This document shows, one piece after another, positions 16,846 through 26,841 of a DNA stretch of 64,000 nt; within the stretch, counting starts at the first letter, position 1, and the number at the start of each line of letters is the position of its first letter. This DNA is from Terriglobia bacterium. Its GTDB lineage: Bacteria > Acidobacteriota > Terriglobia > Bryobacterales > Bryobacteraceae. The position numbers and the translations under genes are program-made. Under the pieces are notes generated by a model. The model did not search any database, was not told where the DNA came from, and was given only the letters and a program-made list of their open reading frames with translations. The stretch is from assembly GCA_020073345.1 (NCBI GenBank), contig JAIQFI010000003.1:1-64000 (forward strand), read 5' to 3'.

Positions 16846-17675
16846 GAGCGTCGCAGCTTCTTAAAAACCTCTTCGATCGATTGAGGAGCCGCGTCCTTGA
16901 AATCGCGGAGCATCTCGTAGACCTCAGCGGCGGCCTGATGGAACTCGGGCGGCATCCCCGCGGCTTCCAGCGTCGCGGCGATTTCGCGCATCTCCGGGGC
17001 CCACCGCCAAGCCTTGGGCGTCGCACGCAGGATGTGGCCGTCGGTCTTCTCAGGCCCACCGGGACGGGACCACGTGCGTCGGAGGTCATCCAGCACCCCC
17101 AGGCGATCCGCCGCGCCCATCACAGCGATCAGCAATGCAATCGATCCCTTGTTCTGCGCTGCGTAACACATCTTGAGCGCCGACGCCTTGCCGATCTCGG
17201 TCCCAATGACCTCCGCTTCCAGTGGTCCGGCCTGGAAATAACAGGCGATGGTATCGGCGTGCTCGCCGCTCAAGTACAACCAGGTCTGGCCGCGGGCTTT
17301 GGGAGGCAATCCAATGATCCCTCCGTCGATGAAATGGATGCCACTCGGCCGCATTTGTGCAGCGATCTGTTGCTTGTGCGTGGGTGAAATTGCGTTGGCA
17401 TCGAGATACGTTCCGCGGAATCCTTGGGCGAGCACCTGCGCGGCCAGATCGGCGGCGAACTCCGGCGGGCAAACACTGAAGATGACCGGGCAGGTTTCGC
17501 AAAGATTCGCCAGGGTGCCCGCGTCAGTGAACCCGGCGCTTTCGGCGCGCGCCCGGCTGTGATGACTGCGTCCTTCGGCAACCCAGCAGACTTCGTAGCC
17601 GCTGTTTCGAGCAGTAGCGGCGACCGCACTGCCCATCTCACCCGGATGCAGGATACCGACGCGCTGAGCAGTCAT
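16842..17675 (-). CDS. NAD(P)-dependent oxidoreductase, 6PGDH-like with DUF1932 C-terminus
   Basis: 277 residues: N-terminal Rossmann fold beginning VGILHPGEMGSAVAA (GxxGxG-like), DANAISPTHKQQIA and GIIGLPPK, as in beta-hydroxyacid dehydrogenases; a Lys is present in the GKASALKMCYAAQNKG helix where the catalytic Lys is expected. The C-terminal domain matches DUF1932 in layout. First gene of the operon with two carriers, so it likely oxidises an imported hydroxy acid. Substrate unknown. Start ATG 17675. Confidence 0.82.
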   Translation of the reverse strand: MTAQRVGILHPGEMGSAVAATARNSGYEVCWVAEGRSHHSRARAESAGFTDAGTLANLCETCPVIFSVCPPEFAADLAAQVLAQGFRGTYLDANAISPTHKQQIAAQMRPSGIHFIDGGIIGLPPKARGQTWLYLSGEHADTIACYFQAGPLEAEVIGTEIGKASALKMCYAAQNKGSIALLIAVMGAADRLGVLDDLRRTWSRPGGPEKTDGHILRATPKAWRWAPEMREIAATLEAAGMPPEFHQAAAEVYEMLRDFKDAAPQSIEEVFKKLRRS

Positions 17676-17703
17676 GAACCCATACGAGTTTATCGTACGG
17701 GGT

Positions 17704-17988
17704 TCACTTTTTGGACCGGTCCTGCTCCGCTTCCCCCTCAACGGCGGCTCGAGGCCCGGCCTTCTTGGCTTCCTCAATCACCTGCAAGGCGCGCGGGGCA
17801 TCCGCTTTCGACACCGCGACGGACCAAGGGAGGTTCGGGAAGCTGGTTTCACCACCGACCACCACGCGAATTCCCTCCGTTTCGAGTACGGCTTGGATTC
17901 CGAGCGCCTCGATCTCGGCGGTCGTACCCGACCCTTCGAACACGATCACCGAATCCAGGGCGTGGGAGATTTTCTGCTCTTCTTTCAT
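17704..17988 (-). CDS. DUF2007-type putative signal-transducing protein
   Basis: 94 residues. The core VIVFEGSGTTAEIEALGIQAVLETEGIRVVVGGETSFPNLPWSVAVSKADAPRALQVIEEAKKAG is the small alpha/beta fold of DUF2007 proteins. The acidic/basic tail EGEAEQDRSKK is probably disordered. It lies 28 bases upstream of the dehydrogenase operon on the same strand. Function unknown. Confidence 0.75.
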   Translation of the reverse strand: MKEEQKISHALDSVIVFEGSGTTAEIEALGIQAVLETEGIRVVVGGETSFPNLPWSVAVSKADAPRALQVIEEAKKAGPRAAVEGEAEQDRSKK

Positions 17989-18041
17989 GCCCTGAGCATA
18001 GCGCGGAGCATGGGGCGTCTGGGGATCGGTAGAATGAGGAT

Positions 18042-18299
18042 ATGGAAAAGACAGACAGCCTGGTATGGTTTCTGACGGGTGCGGCGGTCGGCGCCGCAGT
18101 CGCGTTGCTCTACGCTCCGCAATCCGGCAAGGATACACGGCGTTATCTAGGCAAGAAAGCAAAGCAGGGTCGAGAAGCGGTCGGCGACGTGAGCCGCGAA
18201 GCACTCGACAAAGGCCGCGAGCTGTATGAAAAAGGCCGCAAGATGGCGGACGACGCCGCGGATCTGTTTGAACGCGGCCGGCGGTTGGTAGAGGGCTAG
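18042..18299 (+). CDS. YtxH-domain small membrane protein
   Basis: 85 residues with one N-terminal membrane helix (LVWFLTGAAVGAAVALLYAPQSGKDTR), the YtxH signature, and then a charged amphipathic helix (AKQGREAVGDVSREALDKGRELYEKGRKMADDAADLFERGRR) likely coiled-coil. Related proteins are stress-associated; the exact role is unknown. A short AT-poor spacer separates it from the divergent DUF2007 gene. Confidence 0.8.
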   Translation: MEKTDSLVWFLTGAAVGAAVALLYAPQSGKDTRRYLGKKAKQGREAVGDVSREALDKGRELYEKGRKMADDAADLFERGRRLVEG

Positions 18300-18324
18300 C
18301 CTGGCGTCGACTCGGCCGGGCCAG

Positions 18325-19515
18325 TTGGATACCGAGACCCAGCTCCCGGCCCGCCTTGTCGGGCTGATGGCCGCCAGCGTCGGCGCCATCGTAGCCAACA
18401 TTTACTACGCCCAGCCGCTGCTGCCCGACATCGCCCGAGCCTTCGGCCTGAGCGCAACCGGGATCGGCGTGTTTGCCATGCTCAATCCCGCGGGCGCCGG
18501 CCTCGGACAACTCCTGTTCGTTCCCTTGGGCGATATCCGCGAACGCCGCGGAATGATCACCGTCATGATCCTGGGAGCCGCGGTCGCGCTGGCGCTGACG
18601 GCCACTGCTCAAAATACCGCTTGGCTGATGGCTTCGGCGCTGCTGGTGGGCATGACGGCGTCCATCAACCACGTGATCATTCCGTTCGCGGCTCAGTTGG
18701 CCCCGCCCGCCCAGCGCGGCCGCGCGGTGGGGATCGTCATCAGCGGGTTGCTCGTCGGCGTCCTGGTGGCGCGGACCTTCAGCGGCTACCTGGGCGCCAT
18801 GTTCGGCTGGCGCGTCGTGTTCGCGACGGCCAGCGTGTTCATGCTGATGCTGGCGATCCTGCTGCGCACCTCGCTGCCACAAAGCCGTCCGACGGTGAAA
18901 CTGAGCCGGCCCCAACTGATCGCTTCCGCCGTGCCGCTTTGGCACGGATTGCCGGTATTGCGCGAGGCAGTCTTTACCAGCGCACTGATGTTCGCCGTTT
19001 TTAGCGGATTCTGGACCGCCATGGTCTTTTTCGTCGAGGGACCGCCGTACTATTTCACCAGCCGCGGCGCGGGGCTGTTCAGCCTCATCGGGGCCGCCGG
19101 GGCCTTGATCGCTCCCTGGGCCGGTCGCGTCGCGGATCGCCGTGGAGGACGCAGCAGCGTGCTGGCAGGCATGGCGACCATGGCCGTCTCCTTCGCCGTG
19201 CTGGGCTTGCTGGGCGTGAAATTATGGGGACTCATCGCGGGGGTAATTCTGCTCGACTTGGCGATGCAGGTCTGTCATGTGACCAACCAGACGCGCATCT
19301 ACGCGCTGGTACCGGAGGCGCGCAGCCGCTTGAATATGATATATATGACGTCGACGTTTACCTGTGGCTCGCTCGGTTCGTACCTGGCCACGTACTGGTG
19401 GCATCGTTCAGGCTGGTGGGGTGTGTGCGGGTTCTCACTGGCGATTTCGGCGATTGCGCTGATCGGGGGTTGGCGTCTGGGACGGCATGCGCCCGGGACT
19501 AAAGCTCTCCCGTGA
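18325..19515 (+). CDS. MFS transporter, drug-efflux-like
   Basis: 396 residues, 12 helices. Family signs are VGAIVANIYYAQPLLPDIARAFGLS at the first helix and PLGDIRERRGMITVMILG after the second, a motif A variant. The annotated start is a TTG at 18325 without an obvious ribosome site; ATG 18367 is possible but would shorten helix 1. Closest to exporters of the YNFM type. Substrate unknown. Confidence 0.82.
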   Translation: MDTETQLPARLVGLMAASVGAIVANIYYAQPLLPDIARAFGLSATGIGVFAMLNPAGAGLGQLLFVPLGDIRERRGMITVMILGAAVALALTATAQNTAWLMASALLVGMTASINHVIIPFAAQLAPPAQRGRAVGIVISGLLVGVLVARTFSGYLGAMFGWRVVFATASVFMLMLAILLRTSLPQSRPTVKLSRPQLIASAVPLWHGLPVLREAVFTSALMFAVFSGFWTAMVFFVEGPPYYFTSRGAGLFSLIGAAGALIAPWAGRVADRRGGRSSVLAGMATMAVSFAVLGLLGVKLWGLIAGVILLDLAMQVCHVTNQTRIYALVPEARSRLNMIYMTSTFTCGSLGSYLATYWWHRSGWWGVCGFSLAISAIALIGGWRLGRHAPGTKALP

Positions 19516-19671
19516 ACCCGCGAGTCCCCCGCGAATCTGCGCGGTATGGCGCGAAATGCCCCTGCCCAACCAGGAAATAAGACCGGCCCGCACGACTAAG
19601 TCCCGTAGAATCATCTTGCGCCGTTTGGCAGCCGGTTTGCATCTCACAAAGACAGAGAGTGAGAGACGGTT

Positions 19672-20085
19672 ATGAACATGTTGCCGCTAACCGAGCCCTT
19701 CCGGCCTCATCCGAACTTTGACGACGCCATCAATCGCGCTATCTGCCAGTCGGAGATAGAGGGTGGCGTGAGTCTCGATGAACTTCCCGTGGGCGCCGTC
19801 CTGGAGGTCCAGACGGCGAATACTCTGTATCGGATCGAAAACCGCGGAGACGGTGAAGTTCTCATTTCTGGTCATCCGGGAATCTGCCCCACGCCGGTGC
19901 TGGTGAACTTTCACGGATCGACCTGGGGGACGCCCATGCTCAAGCTGCGGTTCATCGGACGCGATATGAGGATGGAATTCCACCATCCCGAAAAAGGCGT
20001 CGTGCGCACGTCGCGCGTCAGCGATATCCGGGAACAGAACGCATCCAGTATGACTGGGACCGCCTTGATGCGGAAAGCATCTTAA
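19672..20085 (+). CDS. Conserved hypothetical protein
   Basis: 137 residues, soluble and beta-rich. The central stretch VGAVLEVQTANTLYRIENRGDGEVLISGHPGICPTPVLV looks like a compact barrel domain; two Met starts (19672 and 19678) are possible, with GAGAGA upstream. I do not recognise a named family. The 156 bases before it show no clear promoter or repeat. Confidence 0.65.
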   Translation: MNMLPLTEPFRPHPNFDDAINRAICQSEIEGGVSLDELPVGAVLEVQTANTLYRIENRGDGEVLISGHPGICPTPVLVNFHGSTWGTPMLKLRFIGRDMRMEFHHPEKGVVRTSRVSDIREQNASSMTGTALMRKAS

Positions 20086-20141
20086 GGCATCGTTGCGCGC
20101 TGACGAGGATCCGATTTCCGACGCTGGGTCTCCCGATCTGG

Positions 20142-20630
20142 CTAGTGCAAGATCTGCCCAAGTATGTAGTTCATATCCTGCGGGGTCCCGCCTTGAGAGA
20201 CTCGGGTCTGCAGGTCCAATATGTTCACGTTCCCGTCCACGTTCACGTCCGCTGGATTCGGTCGAGTGGAGTTATGGACAGCACTACCCAGGTGATAGGC
20301 ACTCAGTCCGAAATTGACGACGGTAAAGAGGCGTCGGGTCTTCGGATACTTCTTCACAAGGAAATGTTCGGCCACAATGATGCCGGCGTTCATGGAAGAT
20401 TCAAGCGCCGCCTGTTTCGCTCCGTACACGCCTTGCCCCATTCGATAGCTGTCCCACTTAGAAACAACATCGAAGGTAGTAAACGCGGCCACGGAGACAA
20501 CCGACGCTCTGAATATTTCGTTTGCGGAGCGGCTCTCAATGCGTCCGGGCTGCTGTTGGGCGAAGCATCCGGATGCAAATAGAAGTACTCCGCCCGCCAG
20601 CGTACTAAAGCGGCGTTCAGAGAAACACAT
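20142..20630 (-). CDS. Hypothetical secreted/anchored protein with a single dockerin-like calcium motif
   Basis: 162 residues from ATG 20630 (GAGGA 8 bases upstream). N-terminal hydrophobic signal (LAGGVLLFASGCFAQQQPG) contains a possible lipobox ASGC. The middle is unrecognised. The C-terminus contains NPADVNVDGNVNILDLQTRV, one copy of the D-x-N-x-D-G-x5-D loop of type I dockerins or EF-hand-like repeats. True cellulosomal dockerins have two copies, so this may just be a calcium loop. Confidence 0.6.
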   Translation of the reverse strand: MCFSERRFSTLAGGVLLFASGCFAQQQPGRIESRSANEIFRASVVSVAAFTTFDVVSKWDSYRMGQGVYGAKQAALESSMNAGIIVAEHFLVKKYPKTRRLFTVVNFGLSAYHLGSAVHNSTRPNPADVNVDGNVNILDLQTRVSQGGTPQDMNYILGQILH

Positions 20631-20780
20631 AGAGAGAGTCCTCTTCACGAAAGAACAAATCATTGTGGCGTTTCCAGGATTCGAGTTTCGCGCGAAGAAT
20701 AGCGGCTGTCCATGGTACGGTAGACCTGGACCTAACACGCAAGGAGTTCCGGTTTTACTCTAAGGTCGCCCGCAGCTTGG

Positions 20781-20800
20781 AGCTTTCGAGATCGAAAGCT
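20781..20800. terminator. Perfect stem-loop after the efflux operon
   Basis: AGCTTTCG-AGAT-CGAAAGCT is a perfect 8-bp inverted repeat with a 4-base loop, 19 bases beyond the stop of the last efflux gene. There is no T-run, so it is either a weak terminator or an RNA-stabilising hairpin. Confidence 0.5.
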
Positions 20801-20818
20801 GATCGCACTGAACGAAAG

Positions 20819-21916
20819 TTATTTTCCCGGCGCTGGCAACGAAGAACCTTCGCGGATTTCGTCGGTGGCACGCCGGACGATGAGGTCACCTGCCTTCAGA
20901 TCGCCAAGAACTTCGATCAGCTCGCCGTCCGTAGCGCCTCTTCGAACATCCACCCATTCCGCTCTTCCGTTCTGATTGCGCACGACGAAGGTCCGCTCGG
21001 TGGTCGTCACGACGCTGGTCTTCGGAACGAACAATGCCGGACGCGATCGCCGGATGGGCCACTTGACGCTCGGATACATTCCTGGAGCCAGAGAACCATC
21101 GCGATTCGCAACGTCCAGCTCGACCGCCATGGTGCGGCTAGCCTTATCGAGGGCATGGGAAACCCGCGCGAGCGTTCCCGAATACATCCGCTCCGGATAA
21201 GCAGGCACTTGAAATGCCACTTTCGCCCCTTCCATAATGCCGCCGACATACTCCTCCGGCACCGCAACCACAAGTCTGAGTTGCGAGATTTGCTGGATGG
21301 TCAGAAGTACGGGATTGGCACCGGGGCCGACCAGCGCGCCAGGATGGACCAACCGCTCGGTCACGACGCCGTCAAAGGGGGCGGTGATGCGGAGATAGGA
21401 TTGCATCTCCTTTTCCGCGTTCACGGACGCTTCCGCGGCACGTTTACCTTGCTCGCGTGAACGGACCAGGGACTGAGCCGCCTCCACTTGCTTTTCCATC
21501 TGAACGAGTTCATTGCCGGCAATCGCTCCGGGGGTCTCCGCAGCCTTCTTCAACCCGTCATAAGTGCTTTGCGCAGCGGCAAGCTGCGCCTCAGCCTGGA
21601 GCCGTTCCGATTCGATGGCCTGAACCTTGGACTCACCTTCCGCGATCTGGGCGGCCATTTCGGGCGCACTCAACTCTGCCAGAAGCTGCCCGCCCTCGAC
21701 TCTGCTTCCCCGGTCCACCAGGATTCGTTCGACATAACCCGGCACTTTAGCGTGCAAAGAAACACTGAGGAACGGCAGAAACTCGCCCGGCAGATCGGCC
21801 AGCCGGGATATCGGCTTCGAAACCACCGGGACAAGATCGGGGGCTTGCCCAAAGACCAGCGACGCGAGGGCGAGCGCCCCTGCGGCCGAAATCGACGATC
21901 TACTAAGTCTTCTCAT
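20819..21916 (-). CDS. RND efflux periplasmic adaptor (membrane fusion protein)
   Basis: 365 residues: signal sequence, lipoyl half-motif ([32 protein letters not shown]), alpha-helical hairpin (about residues 75-165: [27 protein letters not shown]), second lipoyl half ([21 protein letters not shown]), beta-barrel and membrane-proximal domain. It bridges the inner-membrane pump and TolC. It overlaps the permease gene by 14 bases and is the last gene of the operon. Confidence 0.9.
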   Translation of the reverse strand: MRRLSRSSISAAGALALASLVFGQAPDLVPVVSKPISRLADLPGEFLPFLSVSLHAKVPGYVERILVDRGSRVEGGQLLAELSAPEMAAQIAEGESKVQAIESERLQAEAQLAAAQSTYDGLKKAAETPGAIAGNELVQMEKQVEAAQSLVRSREQGKRAAEASVNAEKEMQSYLRITAPFDGVVTERLVHPGALVGPGANPVLLTIQQISQLRLVVAVPEEYVGGIMEGAKVAFQVPAYPERMYSGTLARVSHALDKASRTMAVELDVANRDGSLAPGMYPSVKWPIRRSRPALFVPKTSVVTTTERTFVVRNQNGRAEWVDVRRGATDGELIEVLGDLKAGDLIVRRATDEIREGSSLPAPGK

Positions 21917-24900
21917 AATATCGGCTCGTGGGATCCAGAGGATTGAGGGATGCGGACGCTACGGACGCTCTGGCTTGCAGGATCGCGTAGATCGAAGGCA
22001 GGATCGTGAGTGTGGCGAAGGTCGACACGATCAGTCCGCCGATGACCGCCCGGCCCAGCGGCTCGGAAGGTGAGACGCCTTCACCGAGTCCGATCGCCAT
22101 CGGCACCATACCGAAGATCATCGCGGTGGCCGTCATCAAAATGGCACGCAGGCGGCCGGTGGCTCCTTCCCGGACGGCTTCGAGCAACGGCCTGCCCTCA
22201 TACCGGAAGCGCTCGGCAAAGGATACCAGCAGGATGGAATTCGCCACGGCAATGCCGATCGCCATGATCGCGCCCATGAACGACTGAATGTTCAAGGTTG
22301 TGCCTGTCAGCCGGAGCATGAGCAGAACACCGCAGAGCGCCGCGGGGATGGTCAGAATGATGGCCAGCGATAGCCGGATCGACTGAAAGTTTGCCGCAAG
22401 CAGAAGGAAGATCACCAGAATTGCGAGAAGCAAGCCGGTTCGCAAGCCGGAGATGGTCTGTTCCAGCGGCGGAATCTGGCCCCGGAACGCCACGGTCACC
22501 CCGCGCGGCGGCGCTCCCGCTTTCGCGACAGCTGCGTTCAATTGGCCCGCCGCTTCCCCGAGAGTAACGCCATGGATGTTCGCCGTCAGACTGACCACGC
22601 GCTGGCCGTTATAGCGCTCGATCAATCCAGGCATGGTTCCAGGACTCAGGGCCGCGACGTCGGTAAGTCTCGGCTCGGAGCGGCCGTTTTGCATCACCGG
22701 AAGATCTCCCAGCTGGTCGATGCCTTGCATCCGATTCTGGGGCAGCTCCACCTGGATCTGGAATGCGTTGCCGGAGTTCGGGTCGCGCCAGTAGTTCGGC
22801 TGTGTGAATCGCGACGACGACGTTGCCGGGACCACCGAGCGGACCACGTCGGCCATGGTCAAGCCGAATTGCCCGGCCCGGTCCCGGCTGATATTAATGT
22901 CGAGCGTCGGGTAGTTGAGTTCCTGCGCGAACTGCAGATCCCGCAAGAAAGGAAGCGGCGCAAGCTGCGCCTGAATCTTCTGCGCGAAGGCGCTGGTGTC
23001 CTGCAGGCTATTTCCCAGAACGGCGATCTCAACAGGAGTGGCGGATCCGAAGCTCATTACTTGCCCGACAATATCCCCGGGCTCAAACGAGAACTGACAG
23101 GCCGGAAGTTCGCTCCGCAGACTCTTTCGCAATCTCTCGGGCAACAGGTCGCCTCTGATTTCATCCTTGTCCGCCTTGGAATTGAGGGCAACCTGGATCA
23201 GGGCTTCCTGCGGGCCACTCGTGAACAAATGGATTAGGTCGACTGGATAGCTGGACGGCACGACGCCCACAAAATCACTGGTGATCTCGACTTTGTCTGC
23301 ACCTGCTTCGCGCTGGATCACGTTGAGCGCCCGAAGGACAATGCGTTCGGTCTCCTCCACTCGAGTACCCGAAGGAGCCCGCAGCCGCAGTCTTAAGATC
23401 GAGGCTTTGGATTTTGGGAAGATCTCTGTCCCCATGCGCGGCGCCAGGACGTAAATCAATCCTATCGATGCCGCCAGATAGCCGAGGACTACCGGCCAGC
23501 GGAATCGCAGCACGAAGCCCAAATACTTCGAGTAAACGGAACGCAGACGGTCAAACATCCCTTCCCTTGGCTCGCCGCGGGCTTCTTTCAGGAGCCACGT
23601 CGAAAACACGGGAACCAGGGTGCTGGAGAGCAGATAGGACGCAACCATCGAGAAGGCCACGGCCAGCGAGAGCGGAACAAAGAGCTGCCGGCTCACACCG
23701 GTCATGAAGAACGACGGAACGAACACCGCCAGAACGCACAGCATGGCTAACAGTCGCGCTACCGCAGTCTGGCGCGAAGCCTCCAGAACCGCCCGGGCCT
23801 TCGAGCGCACAGCGCGGGGCGCGCTCCCTAAGTTTGGAATGCTATCGCGCCCCGCTGCGTTGTGCGCGGTTTCAAGTGAGGATGCCTCCGGGCGCATCTG
23901 AGTGTGAATATTTTCGATCGACACGGTCGCCTCATCCACCAGGATTCCGACCGCCAGCGCCAGGCCCCCGAGCGTCATCATGTTGATGGTCTGGCCGGTG
24001 AACCACAACAGAATCACAGCCGCTAGCAACGCGAACGGAATGTTCAGAACGACAACCAAAGCACTGCGCCAGTCACGCAAAAAGATCAACACCATCAACC
24101 CGGTGAGAACCGCGCCCAGCAAACCCTCGGTCGCTAGATTGTTGATTGAACTAGTCACCGTAGGCGACTGATCGAATTGCAGGCTCACGCCGACGTCTTC
24201 CGGCACCACATTCCTGAACCTGGGAAGCGCTGCCTTCACGGCGTTGATGACCGCTAGCGTCGATGCATCGGAGCGCTTGGTCACCGGAATATACACAGTT
24301 CGTTTTCCATTGACGTGCGCATACGCGGTAACCAGATCCGTGCTGTTCTCGATGGTTCCGATGTCGCGTAGATACACCGTGGCACCCGCGCTGGGCCGGA
24401 TAGGCATGCTCAACAGCTCGGCCAGATTGCCGCCCAGGGCGGCGTTGGTTCTCGCAATGCGATTGAGTGTTCCCGTCCACATGTTGCCGGACGGCATCAC
24501 CAGGCTGCCCGTGCTGACAGCCGCGATCGCTTCATCTGGTGAGATTTGATATTGGTGCAGCTTGTCCGGATCGAGCGTGACGACAATGGTCCGCTGGTTC
24601 CCTCCGAACGGCGGGGGAGCGGAAACGCCGGGAAGGGTCGCAAACAGCGGCCGAACCCGATTCAGCGCGTAATCCTGCAGCTCACCCTGTGTATGCGTCG
24701 TGCTGGCGAACACCAACTGGCCCACGGCTACGCTTCCCGCGTCGAAACGGGTGACAAAGGGCGGCACGGTTCCGGGGGGCATGAAGGCGCGAGCGCGGTT
24801 CACATAGCCGATGGTCTCCGCCATCGCCTGGTTCATGTCGGTACCCTCGTAAAACGTCAGCTTCATCAAGGCCGCGCCCTGGATGCTCTTGCTTTCGACG

Positions 24901-25136
24901 TGTTCGATTCCCGTGATGTAGAGAAAGTGATACTCGTAGTAATATGTCAGGTAGCCTTCCATCTGAGCGGGATCCATTCCACCGTAAGGCTGCGCGACGT
25001 AAATGGCCGGATCCCCGCCTTTGGGAAAAATGTCGATCGGCATCCTCTGGAGCGCAAGAAACGCCCCCAGCGCAATGGCGACCAGCGCCACCACAATCGT
25101 GATCGGCCTGCTGAGAGCGGCTAAAACCAGACGCAT
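21903..25136 (-). CDS. RND-family efflux pump, inner-membrane transporter
   Basis: 1077 residues from ATG 25136 (AGGAGG 8 bases upstream; the frame extends further but overlaps tolC). It has N-terminal helix ITIVVALVAIALGAFLALQRMPIDIFP, two large periplasmic loops, and membrane helix 4 GGLALAVGILVDEATVSIENI, with the acidic residues of proton relay (motif with Asp-Glu). The second half repeats the pattern (GAIMAIGIAVANSILLVSFAERFR). It belongs to the HAE1/multidrug-like RND group; substrate not predictable. A 34-residue insert-like segment (near 23800-23900) extends the loop after helix 4. Confidence 0.92.
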   Translation of the reverse strand: MRLVLAALSRPITIVVALVAIALGAFLALQRMPIDIFPKGGDPAIYVAQPYGGMDPAQMEGYLTYYYEYHFLYITGIEHVESKSIQGAALMKLTFYEGTDMNQAMAETIGYVNRARAFMPPGTVPPFVTRFDAGSVAVGQLVFASTTHTQGELQDYALNRVRPLFATLPGVSAPPPFGGNQRTIVVTLDPDKLHQYQISPDEAIAAVSTGSLVMPSGNMWTGTLNRIARTNAALGGNLAELLSMPIRPSAGATVYLRDIGTIENSTDLVTAYAHVNGKRTVYIPVTKRSDASTLAVINAVKAALPRFRNVVPEDVGVSLQFDQSPTVTSSINNLATEGLLGAVLTGLMVLIFLRDWRSALVVVLNIPFALLAAVILLWFTGQTINMMTLGGLALAVGILVDEATVSIENIHTQMRPEASSLETAHNAAGRDSIPNLGSAPRAVRSKARAVLEASRQTAVARLLAMLCVLAVFVPSFFMTGVSRQLFVPLSLAVAFSMVASYLLSSTLVPVFSTWLLKEARGEPREGMFDRLRSVYSKYLGFVLRFRWPVVLGYLAASIGLIYVLAPRMGTEIFPKSKASILRLRLRAPSGTRVEETERIVLRALNVIQREAGADKVEITSDFVGVVPSSYPVDLIHLFTSGPQEALIQVALNSKADKDEIRGDLLPERLRKSLRSELPACQFSFEPGDIVGQVMSFGSATPVEIAVLGNSLQDTSAFAQKIQAQLAPLPFLRDLQFAQELNYPTLDINISRDRAGQFGLTMADVVRSVVPATSSSRFTQPNYWRDPNSGNAFQIQVELPQNRMQGIDQLGDLPVMQNGRSEPRLTDVAALSPGTMPGLIERYNGQRVVSLTANIHGVTLGEAAGQLNAAVAKAGAPPRGVTVAFRGQIPPLEQTISGLRTGLLLAILVIFLLLAANFQSIRLSLAIILTIPAALCGVLLMLRLTGTTLNIQSFMGAIMAIGIAVANSILLVSFAERFRYEGRPLLEAVREGATGRLRAILMTATAMIFGMVPMAIGLGEGVSPSEPLGRAVIGGLIVSTFATLTILPSIYAILQARASVASASLNPLDPTSRYYEKT

Positions 25137-25149
25137 TTTCTCTGCCTCC

Positions 25150-26502
25150 TCACCGGCTAGCCTCGGCAACGAACGGTCCAATATCGCCCGCGGCAGTCGC
25201 GACTCCCAGTAGCCCGCGCCAAACACCGAGACGGGCCAGCGCGTCGTCGATCTCGGACTGTGTCAACAAGCGTTGCGCTTCCGCGACTTCATCGATATTT
25301 CCAAGGCCCGCCTGATATCGAGCTGTGGCCTGTTCCGTCGCCGCGCGCGCGGCCGCGACTTGGACCGGTGTGTTGGCGGCCACGTTCCTGGCGCCTCCTA
25401 GCATCGCGACCGATCGATTCCACGCGGCCGTCAGGTCCGTCGCAATCTGCTGATACCGAGCTGTCTCCGCCCGGATCGTGGCCGATTGCCCGGCTTCCTT
25501 GGCGCGAATCGCCGGCCGGTCGAACGCCGAAAACTGTACAGTAAATCCCAGCGCGGAATTCTGAATCGTAGGAGCAAGACCGTTCACTCCCCCCAGGTTG
25601 TTTCCATTAATCTCAGCCCCGGTCCCTCGTGCATAGGTCGACGCCTGCGCGAAAAAGCGCGGGAAATACGATCGCTCGAAGACCTTGAGCTGCGCTTTCA
25701 GTTGCTCGACGACGGCGTTCTGCTCCACGGCCACGGGATTTGCAGCCGTGTCCAACGGCGCCACAGCCGTCTCTGGCGGCAACTGAAGTAACCGGGCTGA
25801 GGCGACTGTGATCTGGGCCGGAGGGAGCCCTACGAATTGGGAGACGTTCACCCGCGCGATTTCAACCGCCTGCTGCGCCTGAATCAGTAAGGTGCGTGCC
25901 GCTGCCACCTCCGCATCCACCCGGGATGCGTCCGCTCCGGGCCGCAACTGCGCGTTCACCTGTGCGTGAATCGTCCGCGAAATTGCTTCGGCTCGATCCA
26001 CCCCGGCTTGCGCGGCCCGCACTGTCTCCTGTGCCGCCACCAGCGTGACGTAAGCATCCGCTGCCGCCACTGACACATCGAACTGTGTTTTCTTGAGAGC
26101 GGCTTCCGACTCGGTACGCGCCGCCGCAGTGGCATCCACGTTCGCCTTCCGTAGACCGAAATCAAAAGGTTCCCAGGTCACCAGCACCCCCATCGCGCTG
26201 CCCCAAGCCGTTCCGAAGTTATTCGTCCCCAATACCGGACCCGAGATAGACGGGATCACGCTCTGCGGCAGCAGCAGGCCGAAGACGTTGTTTCTGGTGG
26301 CGCGATTCACTTGGGCTATAGCGTCCACTCTCGGCAGGTAGGCCGTTCGCGCCAGCTGAATCCCGGCCGCGGCGGCGTTGATCTGTTCCTGGGACACACG
26401 CACGGAAGGATAGTTGCGGAGAGCGCTGTCCACCGCCTCCGACAGTGTCATTTGTGCCGGCAGATTCATCGCAAACATCAAGACCACGACAAGCCTTGTC
26501 AT
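25150..26502 (-). CDS. TolC-family outer-membrane efflux channel
   Basis: 450 residues: signal peptide (MTRLVVVLMFAMNLPAQ) and two OEP repeats rich in Ala/Gln helices (AVDSALRNYPSVRVSQEQINAAAAGIQLARTAYLPRVDA; ATEQATARYQAGLGNIDEVAEAQRLLTQSE). It forms the exit duct of the tripartite pump. The ATG overlaps the padR stop (ATGA), and the RND gene follows after 13 bases. Confidence 0.9.
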   Translation of the reverse strand: MTRLVVVLMFAMNLPAQMTLSEAVDSALRNYPSVRVSQEQINAAAAGIQLARTAYLPRVDAIAQVNRATRNNVFGLLLPQSVIPSISGPVLGTNNFGTAWGSAMGVLVTWEPFDFGLRKANVDATAAARTESEAALKKTQFDVSVAAADAYVTLVAAQETVRAAQAGVDRAEAISRTIHAQVNAQLRPGADASRVDAEVAAARTLLIQAQQAVEIARVNVSQFVGLPPAQITVASARLLQLPPETAVAPLDTAANPVAVEQNAVVEQLKAQLKVFERSYFPRFFAQASTYARGTGAEINGNNLGGVNGLAPTIQNSALGFTVQFSAFDRPAIRAKEAGQSATIRAETARYQQIATDLTAAWNRSVAMLGGARNVAANTPVQVAAARAATEQATARYQAGLGNIDEVAEAQRLLTQSEIDDALARLGVWRGLLGVATAAGDIGPFVAEASR

Positions 26503-26837
26503 TCGCCCTCGATGAGCTCTCGGAGCAGCTCCAGCACTTTGCTCCGCGCAGCCTTTAACGCTTTCTTCCCGAGCGGCGTCGCCCGGTAGACTTTGCGCAG
26601 CGACTTTCCATTTCGCTTCTCGCGCGAAGTCAAATAGCCCTTTTTTTCGAGGCCATGCAGTAACGGGTAAAGACTTCCCGGACTGATCCGATATCCGTGG
26701 CGCGCCAGCTCGTCCATCATGCCGAGCCCGAAGATCGGCTCTTCGACCGCGTGATGCATGACGTGCAGCCGGATGAGGCCCGAGTACAAGTCCCGGTCGG
26801 CGTCGATGAGCTCCTGATCTGTCTTCGTTCTCGACAT
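26499..26837 (-). CDS. PadR-family transcriptional regulator
   Basis: 112 residues: winged helix with EEPIFGLGMMDELARHGYRISPGSLYPLLHGLEKKGYLTSREKRNGKSLRKVYRATPLGKKAL, the PadR signature, and a C-terminal dimerisation helix. First gene of the efflux operon, so probably a ligand-released repressor of padR-tolC-rnd-mfp. A palindrome lies just upstream of its start (separate entry). Confidence 0.9.
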   Translation of the reverse strand: MSRTKTDQELIDADRDLYSGLIRLHVMHHAVEEPIFGLGMMDELARHGYRISPGSLYPLLHGLEKKGYLTSREKRNGKSLRKVYRATPLGKKALKAARSKVLELLRELIEGE

Positions 26838-26841
26838 ACGT

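Noticed and set aside
17989-18945. Long minus-strand extension upstream of the DUF2007 gene
   Set aside because: Runs antisense through the YtxH and MFS genes; low-complexity composition; no start support.
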